Source of the DNA: Vibrio sp. AND4
GTDB lineage: Bacteria; Pseudomonadota; Gammaproteobacteria; Enterobacterales; Vibrionaceae
NCBI RefSeq assembly: GCF_000171815.1
Contig: NZ_ABGR01000004.1
Coordinates: 62,001 to 126,000, forward strand
DNA: 64,000 bases
Direction of reading: 5' to 3'
How positions within the stretch are numbered: position 1 is the stretch's first letter; each line of letters opens with the position of its first letter. Positions 28,187 to 37,581 of the stretch are shown in pieces. The notes under the pieces were generated by a model that worked only from the letters and a program-made list of their open reading frames with translations, made no database searches and had not been told where the DNA came from. The position numbers and the translations under genes were made by a program.

Positions 28187-29335
28187 TTAACCTAAAAGAG
28201 TTTTTTTAATTTGTCTTACATAAATACGTTTTTCGCTTAAAGCATCGCACTTCGATAACAAGCACCCAATCGTATTAGAGAGTTCGTTTTGCTCGTCCTC
28301 GGAGAGTACAGGAACTTCACATTCTAAAATTTCCTTTCTGGAAAGGTGTGGTATATCCATACCTTTTTGCTGAGAAAATAAATATCCTTTTACGAATTTG
28401 GAGTTCAATAGGAGCCAAAGGTATTCTTGTGTTATGCCTTTGTATGAGTGAAATCGCCCCACACGCTGTACTAGTAGACATGGTAAATCGGATTTACTCA
28501 ATCGACTTACCTTGAACCCTGCTCCGGTAAATGGGCGATCCATTGCTATGATGATGTCCTTATCATTTAACAAATATTCAGAGTAATCTTTAGCCATCTC
28601 ATTGGATAGAAATTTCTTCCCATTAGCCCAATCTGGTTTGCTTACTCCTACATTCGCACCCCGCATTAAAGCAACACCTTTATCAGAAAAATCTTTACTC
28701 TTAAAGGCATACCCAACTTGCATGTCGACTAGCTGATTTAACTTTTTCACCTCAACCTTATCTCGGTTGAGTGATTTTTGTATAATGGAGTTTGATAGGT
28801 TTATCGCCGACTCATTTAGGTCTGTTATTTGTTCTTGTATTCTTTGTAAAAGGAATCCGGCCTCAATAATTTTACGTTGTTGTACAACAGAAGGAATTTT
28901 AAAATTCTGCGATGCTAAAACCTTCCACTTTATCGTTGGCGAAAGAGAACCTTCTGATATAGCTACTGCCCGATTCATAAATACATCAGACTGCATGAAA
29001 AATGGCAGGAACTCTGGAATAACTTTATCAGGATTAGCTTCAAGTACCATCGCATGAGCAGAGCAGATGCAATCACAATCCGCCACTGCTATTTTCCGTT
29101 GATAGGCTCGTCGCTTGCCAAATATTATCTGCCCTTTATTGACTAACAATTTTTGACCTTTTACATCAGAAGGTACACCATGGCGCTTAATTATTAGGCT
29201 GTCGGGGTCTAGATGTTCTAATCCAACATAGATTTTAAGATCGGTTTCATTCGGCTCAACACGCTTAGAAATCTGTTTGGCAATATCACCAAATTTCACC
29301 ATTTGCCAGCTTTCTGATGACTTATGCTCTGTCAC
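28187..29335 (-). CDS. hsdS: Type I specificity subunit (HsdS)
   Basis: Encodes 382 residues. It starts with GTG at 29335, overlapping the HsdM stop as GTGA, so translation is probably coupled. Two target recognition domains are visible, each with the typical conserved beginnings and ends: an N-terminal one around WQMVKFGDIAKQISKR to SLSPTIKWKVLASQNFKIP, and a C-terminal one around NQLVDMQVGYAFKSKDFSDKGVALMRGANV to HLSRKEILECEVPVLSEDEQ. Helical spacers (QQRKIIEAGFLLQRIQEQITDLN and EQNELSNTIGCLLSKCDALSEK) follow each. The protein chooses the bipartite target and holds one HsdM on each half-site. With two different HsdM subunits upstream, each domain probably recruits a different one. The target sequence cannot be read from the protein. 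Confidence 0.92.
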   Translation of the reverse strand: MTEHKSSESWQMVKFGDIAKQISKRVEPNETDLKIYVGLEHLDPDSLIIKRHGVPSDVKGQKLLVNKGQIIFGKRRAYQRKIAVADCDCICSAHAMVLEANPDKVIPEFLPFFMQSDVFMNRAVAISEGSLSPTIKWKVLASQNFKIPSVVQQRKIIEAGFLLQRIQEQITDLNESAINLSNSIIQKSLNRDKVEVKKLNQLVDMQVGYAFKSKDFSDKGVALMRGANVGVSKPDWANGKKFLSNEMAKDYSEYLLNDKDIIIAMDRPFTGAGFKVSRLSKSDLPCLLVQRVGRFHSYKGITQEYLWLLLNSKFVKGYLFSQQKGMDIPHLSRKEILECEVPVLSEDEQNELSNTIGCLLSKCDALSEKRIYVRQIKKTLLG

Positions 29336-30846
29336 AGTTGTTCCACCTTACTTTCAACGATATACCCAAGCTCTGCAAGGCTCTTGAAAAATTTATTCGC
29401 CTGCTTTTTCAATTGCACACGGTTTACTTTCCATGACTCAATAGCATGTTCGATATCATGTACTTGCCCACCAACCTTAGCTTCCACGTAAAGTGGAATA
29501 GATAAGTTGTATTGGTTTTCACTGATAGTGTCTAAATCAACCAATGCTGTAATATCTCTTTGGTTGTCTGGTTTGAAGTAAGCTTCACAAAGCACATCCA
29601 AATCATCATCAGATAAGCGGCTATGGGCACGCTCACGGGTTACATGTTCGATGCCATTGATAAACAGTATCTTGTTTTTGCGCTCAACAGGTTTATTGCA
29701 GTTAAGCACCACAACACATGATTCCATTGGCGAGTTGTAGAACAGGTTTGGTCCAAGCCCTACCACCGCTTCAATGATGTCAGACTCAATCACCTGCTTG
29801 CGGATCGCTTGCTCAGAATCACGGAACAGTACCCCATGAGGCCAAAGCATGGCTGCACGGCCAGTATCAGGTTTTAAACTTTTGATGATATGGGTATAGA
29901 AACCATAATCAGCACAACCTTGTGGTGGTACGCCGTACATATTACGACCATACGGGTCTGCTGCGAACTTTTCACGGTTCCACTTTTTGATGGAGTACGG
30001 CGGGTTAGCAAAAATGACATCAAATTGTTTGAGCTGGTCGTTCTCGATAAACTTAGGTTCGCCTAAGGTATCGCCACGCATGACATCGAACTCTTCAATG
30101 TCATGCAGGAACATGTTCATACGTGCAATTGCAGAGGTTAGCAGGTTTACTTCTTGGCCATACAAGTGAACACCGCGCCACTGTTGTCCATTGGTTGAAG
30201 ACTCCTCCCCTTGCGCACGTAAATCCATCACCGCATTAAGCAGCATTCCGCCCGTACCACAGGTTGGGTCATACGCACTCTCACCTGGTTTGAGCTTCAT
30301 GATACGGGTCATTAAATGCACTACAGTACGATTGGTATAGAACTCCGCAGCGGTATGGCCTGAGTCATCCGCAAATTTTTTGATCAAATACTCGTAAGCC
30401 TCACCCAAGTCATCTTGAGCAACAGACTTAATGCCTAGTGGGATTTTGCTGAAATGCTGAATAAGGTCTGACAACAAGTGATCTGGCAAACGCTCTTTGT
30501 TGGTCCACTGCGCATCACCAAATACACCGTGCAAACGCTCGTTCTTTGCTTCAATCAAACGCAGTGCATTTTGAATCGCTTCACCAATGTCTTTGCTGGT
30601 GTTGCGCACTTTCTCCCAGCTCGCTTCTTCTGGAATATCGAAACGGTGGTACATCGACATCGCAGCATATTCAGCATCACCTTCATGCAACTCTAGCGCT
30701 TCGTTATACTCTTCCAGATATACATCCGATAGACGCTTAAAGAACAGCAATGGGAAGACGTACTGCTTGTAATCAGACGCATCAATCTGGCCACGCAGGA
30801 ACTCGGCAGCACCCCAAAGTAAGTCTTCTAATTTGTTTTTATTCAT
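29332..30846 (-). CDS. hsdM: Type I methyltransferase subunit with NPPY motif (predicted m4C)
   Basis: Encodes 504 residues. HsdM N-terminal helical domain (FLRGQIDASDYKQYVFPLLFFKRLSDVY), then SAM motif I DPTCGTGG (193-200) and catalytic motif IV NPPY (281-284). It is paralogous to the next gene upstream, which has NPPF. In the reported M1M2 type I systems the NPPY subunit makes N4-methylcytosine and the NPPF subunit makes N6-methyladenine; this gene fits the first class. The ATG overlaps the paralogue's stop as ATGA, and its own stop overlaps the GTG of hsdS. A full-length, apparently intact subunit. The m4C prediction rests on the motif and the gene order, not on data. Confidence 0.92.
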   Translation of the reverse strand: MNKNKLEDLLWGAAEFLRGQIDASDYKQYVFPLLFFKRLSDVYLEEYNEALELHEGDAEYAAMSMYHRFDIPEEASWEKVRNTSKDIGEAIQNALRLIEAKNERLHGVFGDAQWTNKERLPDHLLSDLIQHFSKIPLGIKSVAQDDLGEAYEYLIKKFADDSGHTAAEFYTNRTVVHLMTRIMKLKPGESAYDPTCGTGGMLLNAVMDLRAQGEESSTNGQQWRGVHLYGQEVNLLTSAIARMNMFLHDIEEFDVMRGDTLGEPKFIENDQLKQFDVIFANPPYSIKKWNREKFAADPYGRNMYGVPPQGCADYGFYTHIIKSLKPDTGRAAMLWPHGVLFRDSEQAIRKQVIESDIIEAVVGLGPNLFYNSPMESCVVVLNCNKPVERKNKILFINGIEHVTRERAHSRLSDDDLDVLCEAYFKPDNQRDITALVDLDTISENQYNLSIPLYVEAKVGGQVHDIEHAIESWKVNRVQLKKQANKFFKSLAELGYIVESKVEQL

Positions 30847-32342
30847 AGCTCAAAGCCCTCTTTGATTAACAAGGCTTCTAACTCTTGTTCAGCGACTTCT
30901 AAGGCTACTAATTTTTGCTGGAAATCTTTCAATGCTTCTTCTACGGTAATGGTTTCTTCTTCTAGCGGCTTTTGTACATAACGAGCGATGTTCAAGTTGA
31001 AATCGTTCTCTTCAATCTCGCTATGTGGCACCCAACGTGCGACACCTTCAATGTCGTCTGCTTTCGGGCCTTTGGTACGCATCTTCTGATAGATGTCATA
31101 GATCTCATCAGCTTGAGGCTCTGACAAGGTGTTTTGCGCTCGACCTTTGGTAAAGATTTCTTCCGCATTCACAATCAGCACATGGTCTTTATGCTCTTCT
31201 GGTCTCGCTTTACGCAACACGAGAATACAAGCAGGGATGCCCGTACCGTAGAACAGATTTGAAGCCACGCCGATTACCGCCACGATGCGGTTTTCTTTTA
31301 ATAGCTTGGTTCTGATTTTACCTTCTGCACCACCACGGAAAAGCACGCCATGTGGCAGTACTACCGCCATGCGCCCTTCATCATTCAATGAGGCAAACAT
31401 ATGCTGCACCCAAGCAAAATCCCCGTTGGTTTTTGGTGCTAGGCCAAAGCTTGCTCGGCCATATGGATCACTTGTCCAATAATCATGCCCCCACTCTTTC
31501 AAGCTAAATGGTGGGTTTGCGATTACGCAGTCAAAGTTTTCTAGTTGGTCATTTTGCAAAAACTTAGGATCACGAAGTGTATCACCACGCACAATTTCAA
31601 AGTCTTCTTGCCCGTGTAGGAACAAGTTCATTCGAGCAATCGCTTCGGTAGTAAGGTTCTTCTCTTGACCTTTGATTTTAAGAAGACGTGGGTCACCGCC
31701 ATTCTCTTTAACATGGTGGATGGTTTCAAGCAGCATACCGCCTGTACCACAAGCCGGGTCATAAACACTTTCATTAGCTTGTGGGTCTAGAATATTAACC
31801 ATAAGACGAACAATGGTACGTGGCGTATAGAACTCACCTGCTTTCTTGTTTGCTTTATCAGCAAAGCGCTTGATGAGGTATTCGTAAGCACGGCCCATAT
31901 CATCATTACGCACACTCGATACACCAAGGTTAACCTTGTTGAAATGGTTGAGCAGTGTCGATAGCAGTTCGTCTGAGAGGCGCTCTTTGTTAGTCCAGCT
32001 CGCGTCACCAAAAATGCCATGTAGCTGTGGGTTTTCTAGCTCAATGCCACGGAATGAATCTTTTAAGGCTTGGCCGATGTCCTTAGTTTCTGCAAACACA
32101 TCTTTCCAATGACAGTTAGCTGGAATTTGAATGCGGTGAAACATATCGCCTTTCGCAAGCTCTTCGTCACCCACTTGCTCCATCGCCTCTTCGAACTCTT
32201 CATCGTAAACATCACAGATACGCTTAAAGAATAGGATTGGGAAGATGTAGGTTTTGTAGTCTGAAGCGTCAATTGGTCCCGTAATGATGTGGGCCGCATG
32301 CCAAAGGTGCGCTTCTAAGTCTTTGAGATTTATTAATGTCAT
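30843..32342 (-). CDS. hsdM: Type I methyltransferase subunit with NPPF motif (predicted m6A)
   Basis: Encodes 499 residues. HsdM N-terminal domain (ITGPIDASDYKTYIFPILFFKRICDVYDEEF), SAM motif I DPACGTGG (195-202), catalytic motif IV NPPF (276-279), and a helical C-terminal region ending in a coiled-coil-like stretch (VEEALKDFQQKLVALEVAEQELEALL). NPPF is the usual adenine-N6 form. It is clearly paralogous along its length to the following subunit and precedes it with a 4-base ATGA overlap. The ATG also overlaps the stop of the small HTH gene as ATGA, so the regulator and both methyltransferases are translationally linked. Confidence 0.92.
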   Translation of the reverse strand: MTLINLKDLEAHLWHAAHIITGPIDASDYKTYIFPILFFKRICDVYDEEFEEAMEQVGDEELAKGDMFHRIQIPANCHWKDVFAETKDIGQALKDSFRGIELENPQLHGIFGDASWTNKERLSDELLSTLLNHFNKVNLGVSSVRNDDMGRAYEYLIKRFADKANKKAGEFYTPRTIVRLMVNILDPQANESVYDPACGTGGMLLETIHHVKENGGDPRLLKIKGQEKNLTTEAIARMNLFLHGQEDFEIVRGDTLRDPKFLQNDQLENFDCVIANPPFSLKEWGHDYWTSDPYGRASFGLAPKTNGDFAWVQHMFASLNDEGRMAVVLPHGVLFRGGAEGKIRTKLLKENRIVAVIGVASNLFYGTGIPACILVLRKARPEEHKDHVLIVNAEEIFTKGRAQNTLSEPQADEIYDIYQKMRTKGPKADDIEGVARWVPHSEIEENDFNLNIARYVQKPLEEETITVEEALKDFQQKLVALEVAEQELEALLIKEGFEL

Positions 32343-32515
32343 TGCTTACTCTTATTCTCTTCTATCCACGCTTCAAGGTCTTCACGCTTGAAGCGCCAAG
32401 AACCGCCGACTTTGAAACCAGGAAGCTTTCCTTCGCTTGCTAATCTATATGCTGTTTTTTCGGCCAACTTTAGGTAAGCAGCCACCTCTTTCAAGGTTAA
32501 AATTTGGTCTACCAT
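32339..32515 (-). CDS. Small HTH (excisionase/AlpA-type) protein leading the operon
   Basis: A 58-residue protein. The sequence has the Pfam HTH_17 pattern: LTLKEVAAYLKL (helix 1), EKTAYRLASEGKLPGFKVGGSWRF (recognition helix and wing) and KREDLEAWI. It is a DNA-binding protein of the excisionase/MerR-like fold. Its stop codon overlaps the ATG of hsdM by four bases, so it belongs to the restriction operon rather than to the distant integrase. A role as operon regulator, delaying restriction until modification is established, is likely but inferred. An alternative is a leftover excisionase of the mobile island. Confidence 0.8.
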   Translation of the reverse strand: MVDQILTLKEVAAYLKLAEKTAYRLASEGKLPGFKVGGSWRFKREDLEAWIEENKSKQ

Positions 32516-32563
32516 TCAGAGTGTTATCTCATGTTGGTTTTATTCATCAGAATTAATGGTGAG

Positions 32564-32592
32564 AGAATATGGGAAAATTGGGGAATCGGCAA
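32564..32592 (-). promoter_or_regulatory. Candidate promoter of the restriction operon
   Basis: On the minus strand TTGCCG (32592-32587), a 17-base spacer and TATTCT (32569-32564), about 50 bases ahead of the HTH gene. The spacer contains CCCCAATTTTCCC, which could be a regulator half-site. Confidence 0.4.
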
Positions 32593-32641
32593 TGTAGGAT
32601 GGTTCATTACAAGACTGAGTGCATAGAAAAAATACAAATGC

Positions 32642-32661
32642 CCACCAGTGAAAGCTGGTGG
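32642..32661 (-). terminator. Candidate terminator of the helicase gene
   Basis: CCACCAG, six-base loop, CTGGTGG. On the minus strand it is followed by a T-rich tract ending in TTTTTT. It separates the helicase gene from the restriction operon, so they are probably independent units. Confidence 0.5.
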
Positions 32662-32748
32662 ATATTTGTTTCATAGTTATCAATGCAGTGATAGCTTCCA
32701 AACTATATTGATAATTCAGCAACTCGTAAGTGTAGAACTATTACTAAC

Positions 32749-35700
32749 CTAAACAGGCAATGGGTCTTTGTGTTTCGTTGTACTATCGCTCTGCGAATAG
32801 TCTTTCATACTAAAATGATTCAACTTACTGTATGTTTTATCAAAATAGCGCTTGTCGGACCAAACCTGAATATCGCCGATGACATACAAGTGTTTTTTGG
32901 CTCGGGTAACCGCTACGTTCAACAAATTTGGTTTTGAAGAAGCCCAAGACGCCCCGCCACTGTTTCTTGTGTCACAACCAAGTACTAAAATGACGGTATC
33001 GTTCTCCTTGCCTTGGAAGGTATGAACAGTCCCCACGTTGTGTTTCAAAAAGTTGTTAAACTCCTTGTTATTCCAACTTGAATTGTTAAGCAGCTCTGAC
33101 TTGCTACGCCTCAGATCTTCTCTCAACTCTTTTTTGACTGCTTTAAATGGTGTTATTAAATAGATGCTGCTTAAGTCGCCATTGTGCGCTGCTAATTCAA
33201 GTAAAAGGGCTTTAACCTCTTCACCCAACTCTCGCTTGTATTGTTTGAGTACACAGTCTCCTTGTGAATCATTCCATCGATTGTGTCCTAAGGCCTTATG
33301 AGTTCTTGGCTCAACGTCTTTATCGTTGTCAGAGCCATGTATCATTCGGTTGTTGTAAGCTATTTCATTCGAAATGCTAAACATTGGCTCGATACATCTA
33401 CGATGTACCCATAACGGTATGCCTATCCATTGTTCTTCACCATCCATATCTATCATACAGCCATATGGATTAACGCGATCGGCTAAAGTCTGAACTGACC
33501 ACATACAAGGGTCCCACTTCTCTGATTCTTCTTCCAACTTAGATTTCATTAAGTAGTCAATCAGCTCTGGTGGCGATGTAAACACAGGTTCGATCTGCAG
33601 AGGGTCTCCAACAACCACCGCTCGCTTAGCACGAAGCAAACCACCTACAGCAGATTGTGGTACTGCTTGCCCTGCCTCATCAATCATGAGCCAACCTAGA
33701 GAGTCTGGCGGCAACTTAGAAAACATATTTCCCAATGAAGCAAAAGTCGTCGAAACCACGGGGACAAACATAAATAGCATCTGCCAAATCGCGAGTGCAT
33801 TTTCGCTATTCTTACCTAATACAACATCATTGATTTTAACTATCTGGGTTCGGAAGGTACTTTGCTTACTAGCTTCTATCAGCCAAGCCTCATGAAGCTG
33901 TAACGCAGCCGAGTATATATCAGATCGAAGTGCATTGATGGTCTCGTGCTGCCAGCATGCGTGCCTCTGCCTATCATGTCCCTCGATATCATCAGTCACT
34001 TCAGGTAAGTGATACCCTTTAAATTCCGTTCTATAGGCATCTAACTCATCTAAAAGCTTCTGCTTTTCAAGCTCTTTGGATTGGATATCAACCTGCTGCT
34101 GTAAAATTTTCTTTGTACACCCTTTTCTCTCGATTTCTTTGGAATCAACGTCACCAATAATCAAGCGAATAGATTTTTTGACATTTTCGTACTCACCGAG
34201 TTTTTGAGATAGTGAAACTTTATATTGTTTATTTTTCTTAGTATTAAAGAACCGACTGAACCAACCTGGAGAGTTAACCTTTAGTAACTCTAAGGAAACT
34301 GCGATTTCTTCTTCCCTTTTCACTTCAGCGTTTCTTGTTGAATTAAGGGCATCAAGCTCCACAGAGAGCGAATGAACATAGTTTTCTAGCTCATTTAGAC
34401 CACTGTTCATTCGATGTAAATCAATATCAAATTGATGTGCATCGAAAGTATTTTGTAGGCTATCAAAATAGGCTAGCTTGTCATTCAACTCATGGAAACG
34501 AGATAATTTCTCGTTAAAAATTTTTTTGGCCGTGTTAAAAGAAGGGCCTGTATAGGTTGAGCGATATTGCCAAAAATTCAAGAAGTCTAAAGAAGGTTCT
34601 CTAACCGCTGGCTCTTTGCCTTTTTCATAGTGGTATTTAAAGAAAAAACGGTCGAGAAACTTTTGCCTCTTTTTATAAGCCCCCATAGCAGCAGAGATAT
34701 TCCCCCAGCTCTGCTTACTATCCTTCAAGGGCTGTAAACGGCCTTTCTTCTCATCAGCACTTACTTGATTGGCTACAGGGCGAAAAAAACCGGTATCAGC
34801 ATACCTGCCAGCTACCGATTTTGCTTGTGGAAGCTCTTTTGAGATATTTTCAACCGCTGCATTGTTCGATGACGCTACAACCATTTCAAAATCAGCAAGT
34901 TCTTTAACAAGGAACCCTTCTGAACTTAACCCATCGCTAGCTTTCGAAAAGGAAGCTAGTACTTTCGCCCTCTCAACAATATTTTGCGCAATTATATCCC
35001 GCAATAACGTCGTTTTACCTGTGCCTGGAGGGCCATTAACCGAGATTACTCCACCTGCTTTCAGCTCCTTGAATACCGTATTGATGGCGAACTGCTGCAT
35101 TAAAGACATATTATGCGCAGGCTCTGTCAGCCACCTTCCTTCTGGTGTTTCTTTGGGGTTCAAGTGATTGTGAATCAACAGTATCGAGTCATTGGTATAA
35201 AGGTCGACATGCTTATAACTGGATCGCCCCAAGTAGGTTTGAAGGGGCTGGCTGGCCCTGCCTGCGGAAATCGCATTAATGGCCCGCTCTATATCTCGAA
35301 TATAGAAGCTGTTTAGAATAGGTAACTGAGATTCATCTTCATTAGATGCATCTTCATTATCGTCTTCAACTTTTCCTGGAGCCTTTTTGTTCTCCAATAG
35401 ATTGTCTGACTTCGCCTCATACTCATAAAAAGCCATCTGAAACGGGTAAACCTTCGAGTTCTTTGAAAGCAACAAATCTTGATTGGAAATGCCAGCCCAT
35501 TGGTAAAGCCCCTCAACTAAGCTCATGAGGCTTTTCACACAAAGAGTATGCCTACCCTCTGAGCTAGGATGATTGAGCAAATTGTTTTTACAGCGATCCA
35601 AAAGCACGTTAAGGTCGCCATACCGACTATCAAATCGTTCCTGAGATATACTACCAGCCCTTCCCTCTAGTAACTCTGCTAGAGCCCAAGGCAACGTACT

Positions 35701-36108
35701 TATCGAAAAAGTATCGAGTCGAGGAGTACCGAACTCATCCAACATCAATTTTGCAAAGCAAGACGCTCCCTCATTATCCCTTCTTTGCTCTATCTCTTCA
35801 GAGAAGCAAGCCTCCTGACGGTTAGTAGAAAAATACTCTGCAACTTTTTTATCTATCGACGATTTATCGAACAACCCTAGATATAGAGTATAAGTACATT
35901 TTTTGCCCGGTGTAAGACCGAGCGAATCACGAACCGCGGGATTTAACCACGGCAGTAGGCAATTACCATGTGACTGCAACTCGTGAGCGGACACGTTTAC
36001 TGGTGCAATTTTACTGTCGTCTTTATCTGGCACCGAGTAGGCTTGAAAAAACTCCACTAAATGCCAAGCTCTCAATATATTTATTGAGTTTTCTATTCTA
36101 TTGTCCAC
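32749..36108 (-). CDS. Upf1-like superfamily 1 helicase, possible defence gene
   Basis: About 1119 residues from a GTG at 36108; a longer frame to a TTG at 36228 adds 40 residues of hydrophobic, non-conserved look, and an AGG lies nine bases before the GTG. The family start LRAWHLVEFF follows directly. Motifs (GTG numbering): Walker A GPPGTGKT at 359-366, motif II LMIDEAGQAVPQ (DEAG), the GDPLQIEP motif III, VGTVHTFQGKEND, and motif VI LLNVAVTRAKK. A long charged coiled-coil insertion between motifs Ia and II (around NTKKNKQYKVSLSQKLGEY) is typical of AAA_11/AAA_12 helicases found in bacterial defence loci. There is no nuclease domain that I can see. It sits between the type I operon and the island's right edge. 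The helicase class is firm; a defence role is inferred from position. Confidence 0.8.
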   Translation of the reverse strand: MDNRIENSINILRAWHLVEFFQAYSVPDKDDSKIAPVNVSAHELQSHGNCLLPWLNPAVRDSLGLTPGKKCTYTLYLGLFDKSSIDKKVAEYFSTNRQEACFSEEIEQRRDNEGASCFAKLMLDEFGTPRLDTFSISTLPWALAELLEGRAGSISQERFDSRYGDLNVLLDRCKNNLLNHPSSEGRHTLCVKSLMSLVEGLYQWAGISNQDLLLSKNSKVYPFQMAFYEYEAKSDNLLENKKAPGKVEDDNEDASNEDESQLPILNSFYIRDIERAINAISAGRASQPLQTYLGRSSYKHVDLYTNDSILLIHNHLNPKETPEGRWLTEPAHNMSLMQQFAINTVFKELKAGGVISVNGPPGTGKTTLLRDIIAQNIVERAKVLASFSKASDGLSSEGFLVKELADFEMVVASSNNAAVENISKELPQAKSVAGRYADTGFFRPVANQVSADEKKGRLQPLKDSKQSWGNISAAMGAYKKRQKFLDRFFFKYHYEKGKEPAVREPSLDFLNFWQYRSTYTGPSFNTAKKIFNEKLSRFHELNDKLAYFDSLQNTFDAHQFDIDLHRMNSGLNELENYVHSLSVELDALNSTRNAEVKREEEIAVSLELLKVNSPGWFSRFFNTKKNKQYKVSLSQKLGEYENVKKSIRLIIGDVDSKEIERKGCTKKILQQQVDIQSKELEKQKLLDELDAYRTEFKGYHLPEVTDDIEGHDRQRHACWQHETINALRSDIYSAALQLHEAWLIEASKQSTFRTQIVKINDVVLGKNSENALAIWQMLFMFVPVVSTTFASLGNMFSKLPPDSLGWLMIDEAGQAVPQSAVGGLLRAKRAVVVGDPLQIEPVFTSPPELIDYLMKSKLEEESEKWDPCMWSVQTLADRVNPYGCMIDMDGEEQWIGIPLWVHRRCIEPMFSISNEIAYNNRMIHGSDNDKDVEPRTHKALGHNRWNDSQGDCVLKQYKRELGEEVKALLLELAAHNGDLSSIYLITPFKAVKKELREDLRRSKSELLNNSSWNNKEFNNFLKHNVGTVHTFQGKENDTVILVLGCDTRNSGGASWASSKPNLLNVAVTRAKKHLYVIGDIQVWSDKRYFDKTYSKLNHFSMKDYSQSDSTTKHKDPLPV

Positions 36109-36428
36109 TAACTTAAGCCTATCAATACCATCAAAGATCTTTAACTTACAATGATATACAACCTTGTTGCATAAGACGGTGATAATTGTCAAAAGAATGA
36201 TATAGTGTGACGAATACCTAAAAAACAAAGCAGCATTGAATTACCTTAGAACGAGATTAGATTTTTAAAACGACTAAGATTTTCGTCCATACAATTAAAG
36301 TGTTAGAATAATCATATCAATGCTGACGTGGCTTCAGGTGGTCATTAAATACTTCCAGTACCTCTCTATCTGATTTTTCTTTTGGTACCCCACCAGCATA
36401 ACCATGAAACAATAAGGCGATTTTTCGA

Positions 36429-37373
36429 ATGGTTAATAACTCTATCCAGTGGTTTCCGGGCCACATGCACAAAGCCCAGAAGGAGATTGCAGAAGCGATC
36501 CCTCAAATAGATGTGATTATTGAAGTACTGGATGCTCGTATTCCTTTTAGTAGTGAAAACCCTATGATCGCGGAGCTCAAGGGAGATAAGCCTGTAGTAA
36601 AAGTGCTTAACAAACGTGACCTCGCGGATCCGCAGTTGACTCAGGTTTGGATTGACCACTTCGAGAAAGAGCACAACGTGAAAGCGATTGCCATTACTAC
36701 TTCACAATCGCAAGAAGTCCAAAAAATTATGGAGTTGGTACGTAAGCTTGCGCCACATCGCGAAGAAATCGGCAAAAACATTCGCACCATGATCATGGGC
36801 ATTCCAAACGTTGGCAAATCAACCATTATTAATGCCTTAGCGGGTCGTACCATTGCCGTCACTGGCAACCAACCAGCGGTCACTCGCCGTCAGCAACGCA
36901 TTAATCTGCAAAACGGTATTGTCCTTTCAGATACTCCGGGGATTTTGTGGCCAAAGGTTGAAAACCCACACAGCGGCTTCCGTCTAGCGGCAACCGGGGC
37001 GGTAAAAGATACCGCAATGGAATACGATGAAGTGGCGTTTTACACAGTAGAATACCTAGCTGCTCACTATCCAGAGAAGCTAAAAGAGCGCTATCAGATT
37101 GACGAACTGCCTGAGTCTGATATTGAAATCATCGAAGAGATTGGTCGTCGTCGTGGCGCGCTGCGTGCTGGTGGTCGCGTTGATTTGCACAAGGTATCTG
37201 AGATCTTACTGCACGAGCTTCGTCAGGGTACTTTGGGTCAAATTACTTTAGAGCTTCCTGAGATGATTACTCAAGAGCTAATCGAAGTCGAAATCGAAAC
37301 CGCTCGCAAAGAGGAAGAGAAAGCAAAACGTAAAGAAGAACGACGAAAGCGCTACCTTCGTAATAAACGATAA
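36429..37373 (+). CDS. ylqF: Ribosome biogenesis GTPase YlqF/RbgA-type
   Basis: Encodes 314 residues. It is a circularly permuted GTPase: the G4 motif NKRD (61-64) comes before G1 GIPNVGKS (124-131) and G3 DTPG (168-171). The N-terminal SIQWFPGHMHKA signature is diagnostic of the YlqF/RbgA family, which assists late assembly of the large ribosomal subunit. The C-terminus is a lysine/arginine-rich tail (RKEEEKAKRKEERRKRYLRNKR region), expected to contact rRNA. It is a single gene followed by a strong terminator. The upstream AAGG is eleven bases from the ATG, slightly long. It forms the right flank of the island. Confidence 0.92.
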   Translation: MVNNSIQWFPGHMHKAQKEIAEAIPQIDVIIEVLDARIPFSSENPMIAELKGDKPVVKVLNKRDLADPQLTQVWIDHFEKEHNVKAIAITTSQSQEVQKIMELVRKLAPHREEIGKNIRTMIMGIPNVGKSTIINALAGRTIAVTGNQPAVTRRQQRINLQNGIVLSDTPGILWPKVENPHSGFRLAATGAVKDTAMEYDEVAFYTVEYLAAHYPEKLKERYQIDELPESDIEIIEEIGRRRGALRAGGRVDLHKVSEILLHELRQGTLGQITLELPEMITQELIEVEIETARKEEEKAKRKEERRKRYLRNKR

Positions 37374-37397
37374 TCGTTTCCCCACTCTTTTTAAAAG

Positions 37398-37421
37398 GCA
37401 CGTTTTAAACGTGCTTTTTTT
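37398..37421 (+). terminator. Intrinsic terminator after ylqF
   Basis: A perfect palindrome GCACGTTTTAAACGTGC followed by seven T, 25 bases after the stop codon. Confidence 0.9.
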
Positions 37422-37581
37422 GTGTTTAAATTTTTTATTCCAGTGTAATAGCGCAGCGATTTTCTCATCAGCTATGGAACCAAGGCCACGAAACACAACT
37501 TCCTCTCAAAAGTTCTCAATTTGTATTTTTCCTTAATTTTTATCGAAACTCGAATAAATTCATCAATATTTACTGTGCTAT

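Larger units (their letters stand above)
19702..36228. mobile_element. Putative genomic island carrying restriction and defence genes
   Basis: Bounded on the left by a decayed P4-type integrase directly after the endopeptidase gene and on the right by the YlqF GTPase gene. It contains transposase debris, a seven-gene restriction/defence operon and a helicase gene, all unrelated to the flanking housekeeping genes. I searched by eye for matching direct repeats at 19690-19760 and 36229-36428 and found none that convince; a 9-bp inverted repeat (CAGCATTGA / TCAATGCTG at 36231 and 36317) lies at the right side. Limits are therefore approximate. Confidence 0.6.

Noticed and set aside
36229..36428. 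Right attachment site of the island
   Set aside because: No direct repeat matching the left junction could be found by eye; only a 9-bp inverted repeat that is probably incidental.
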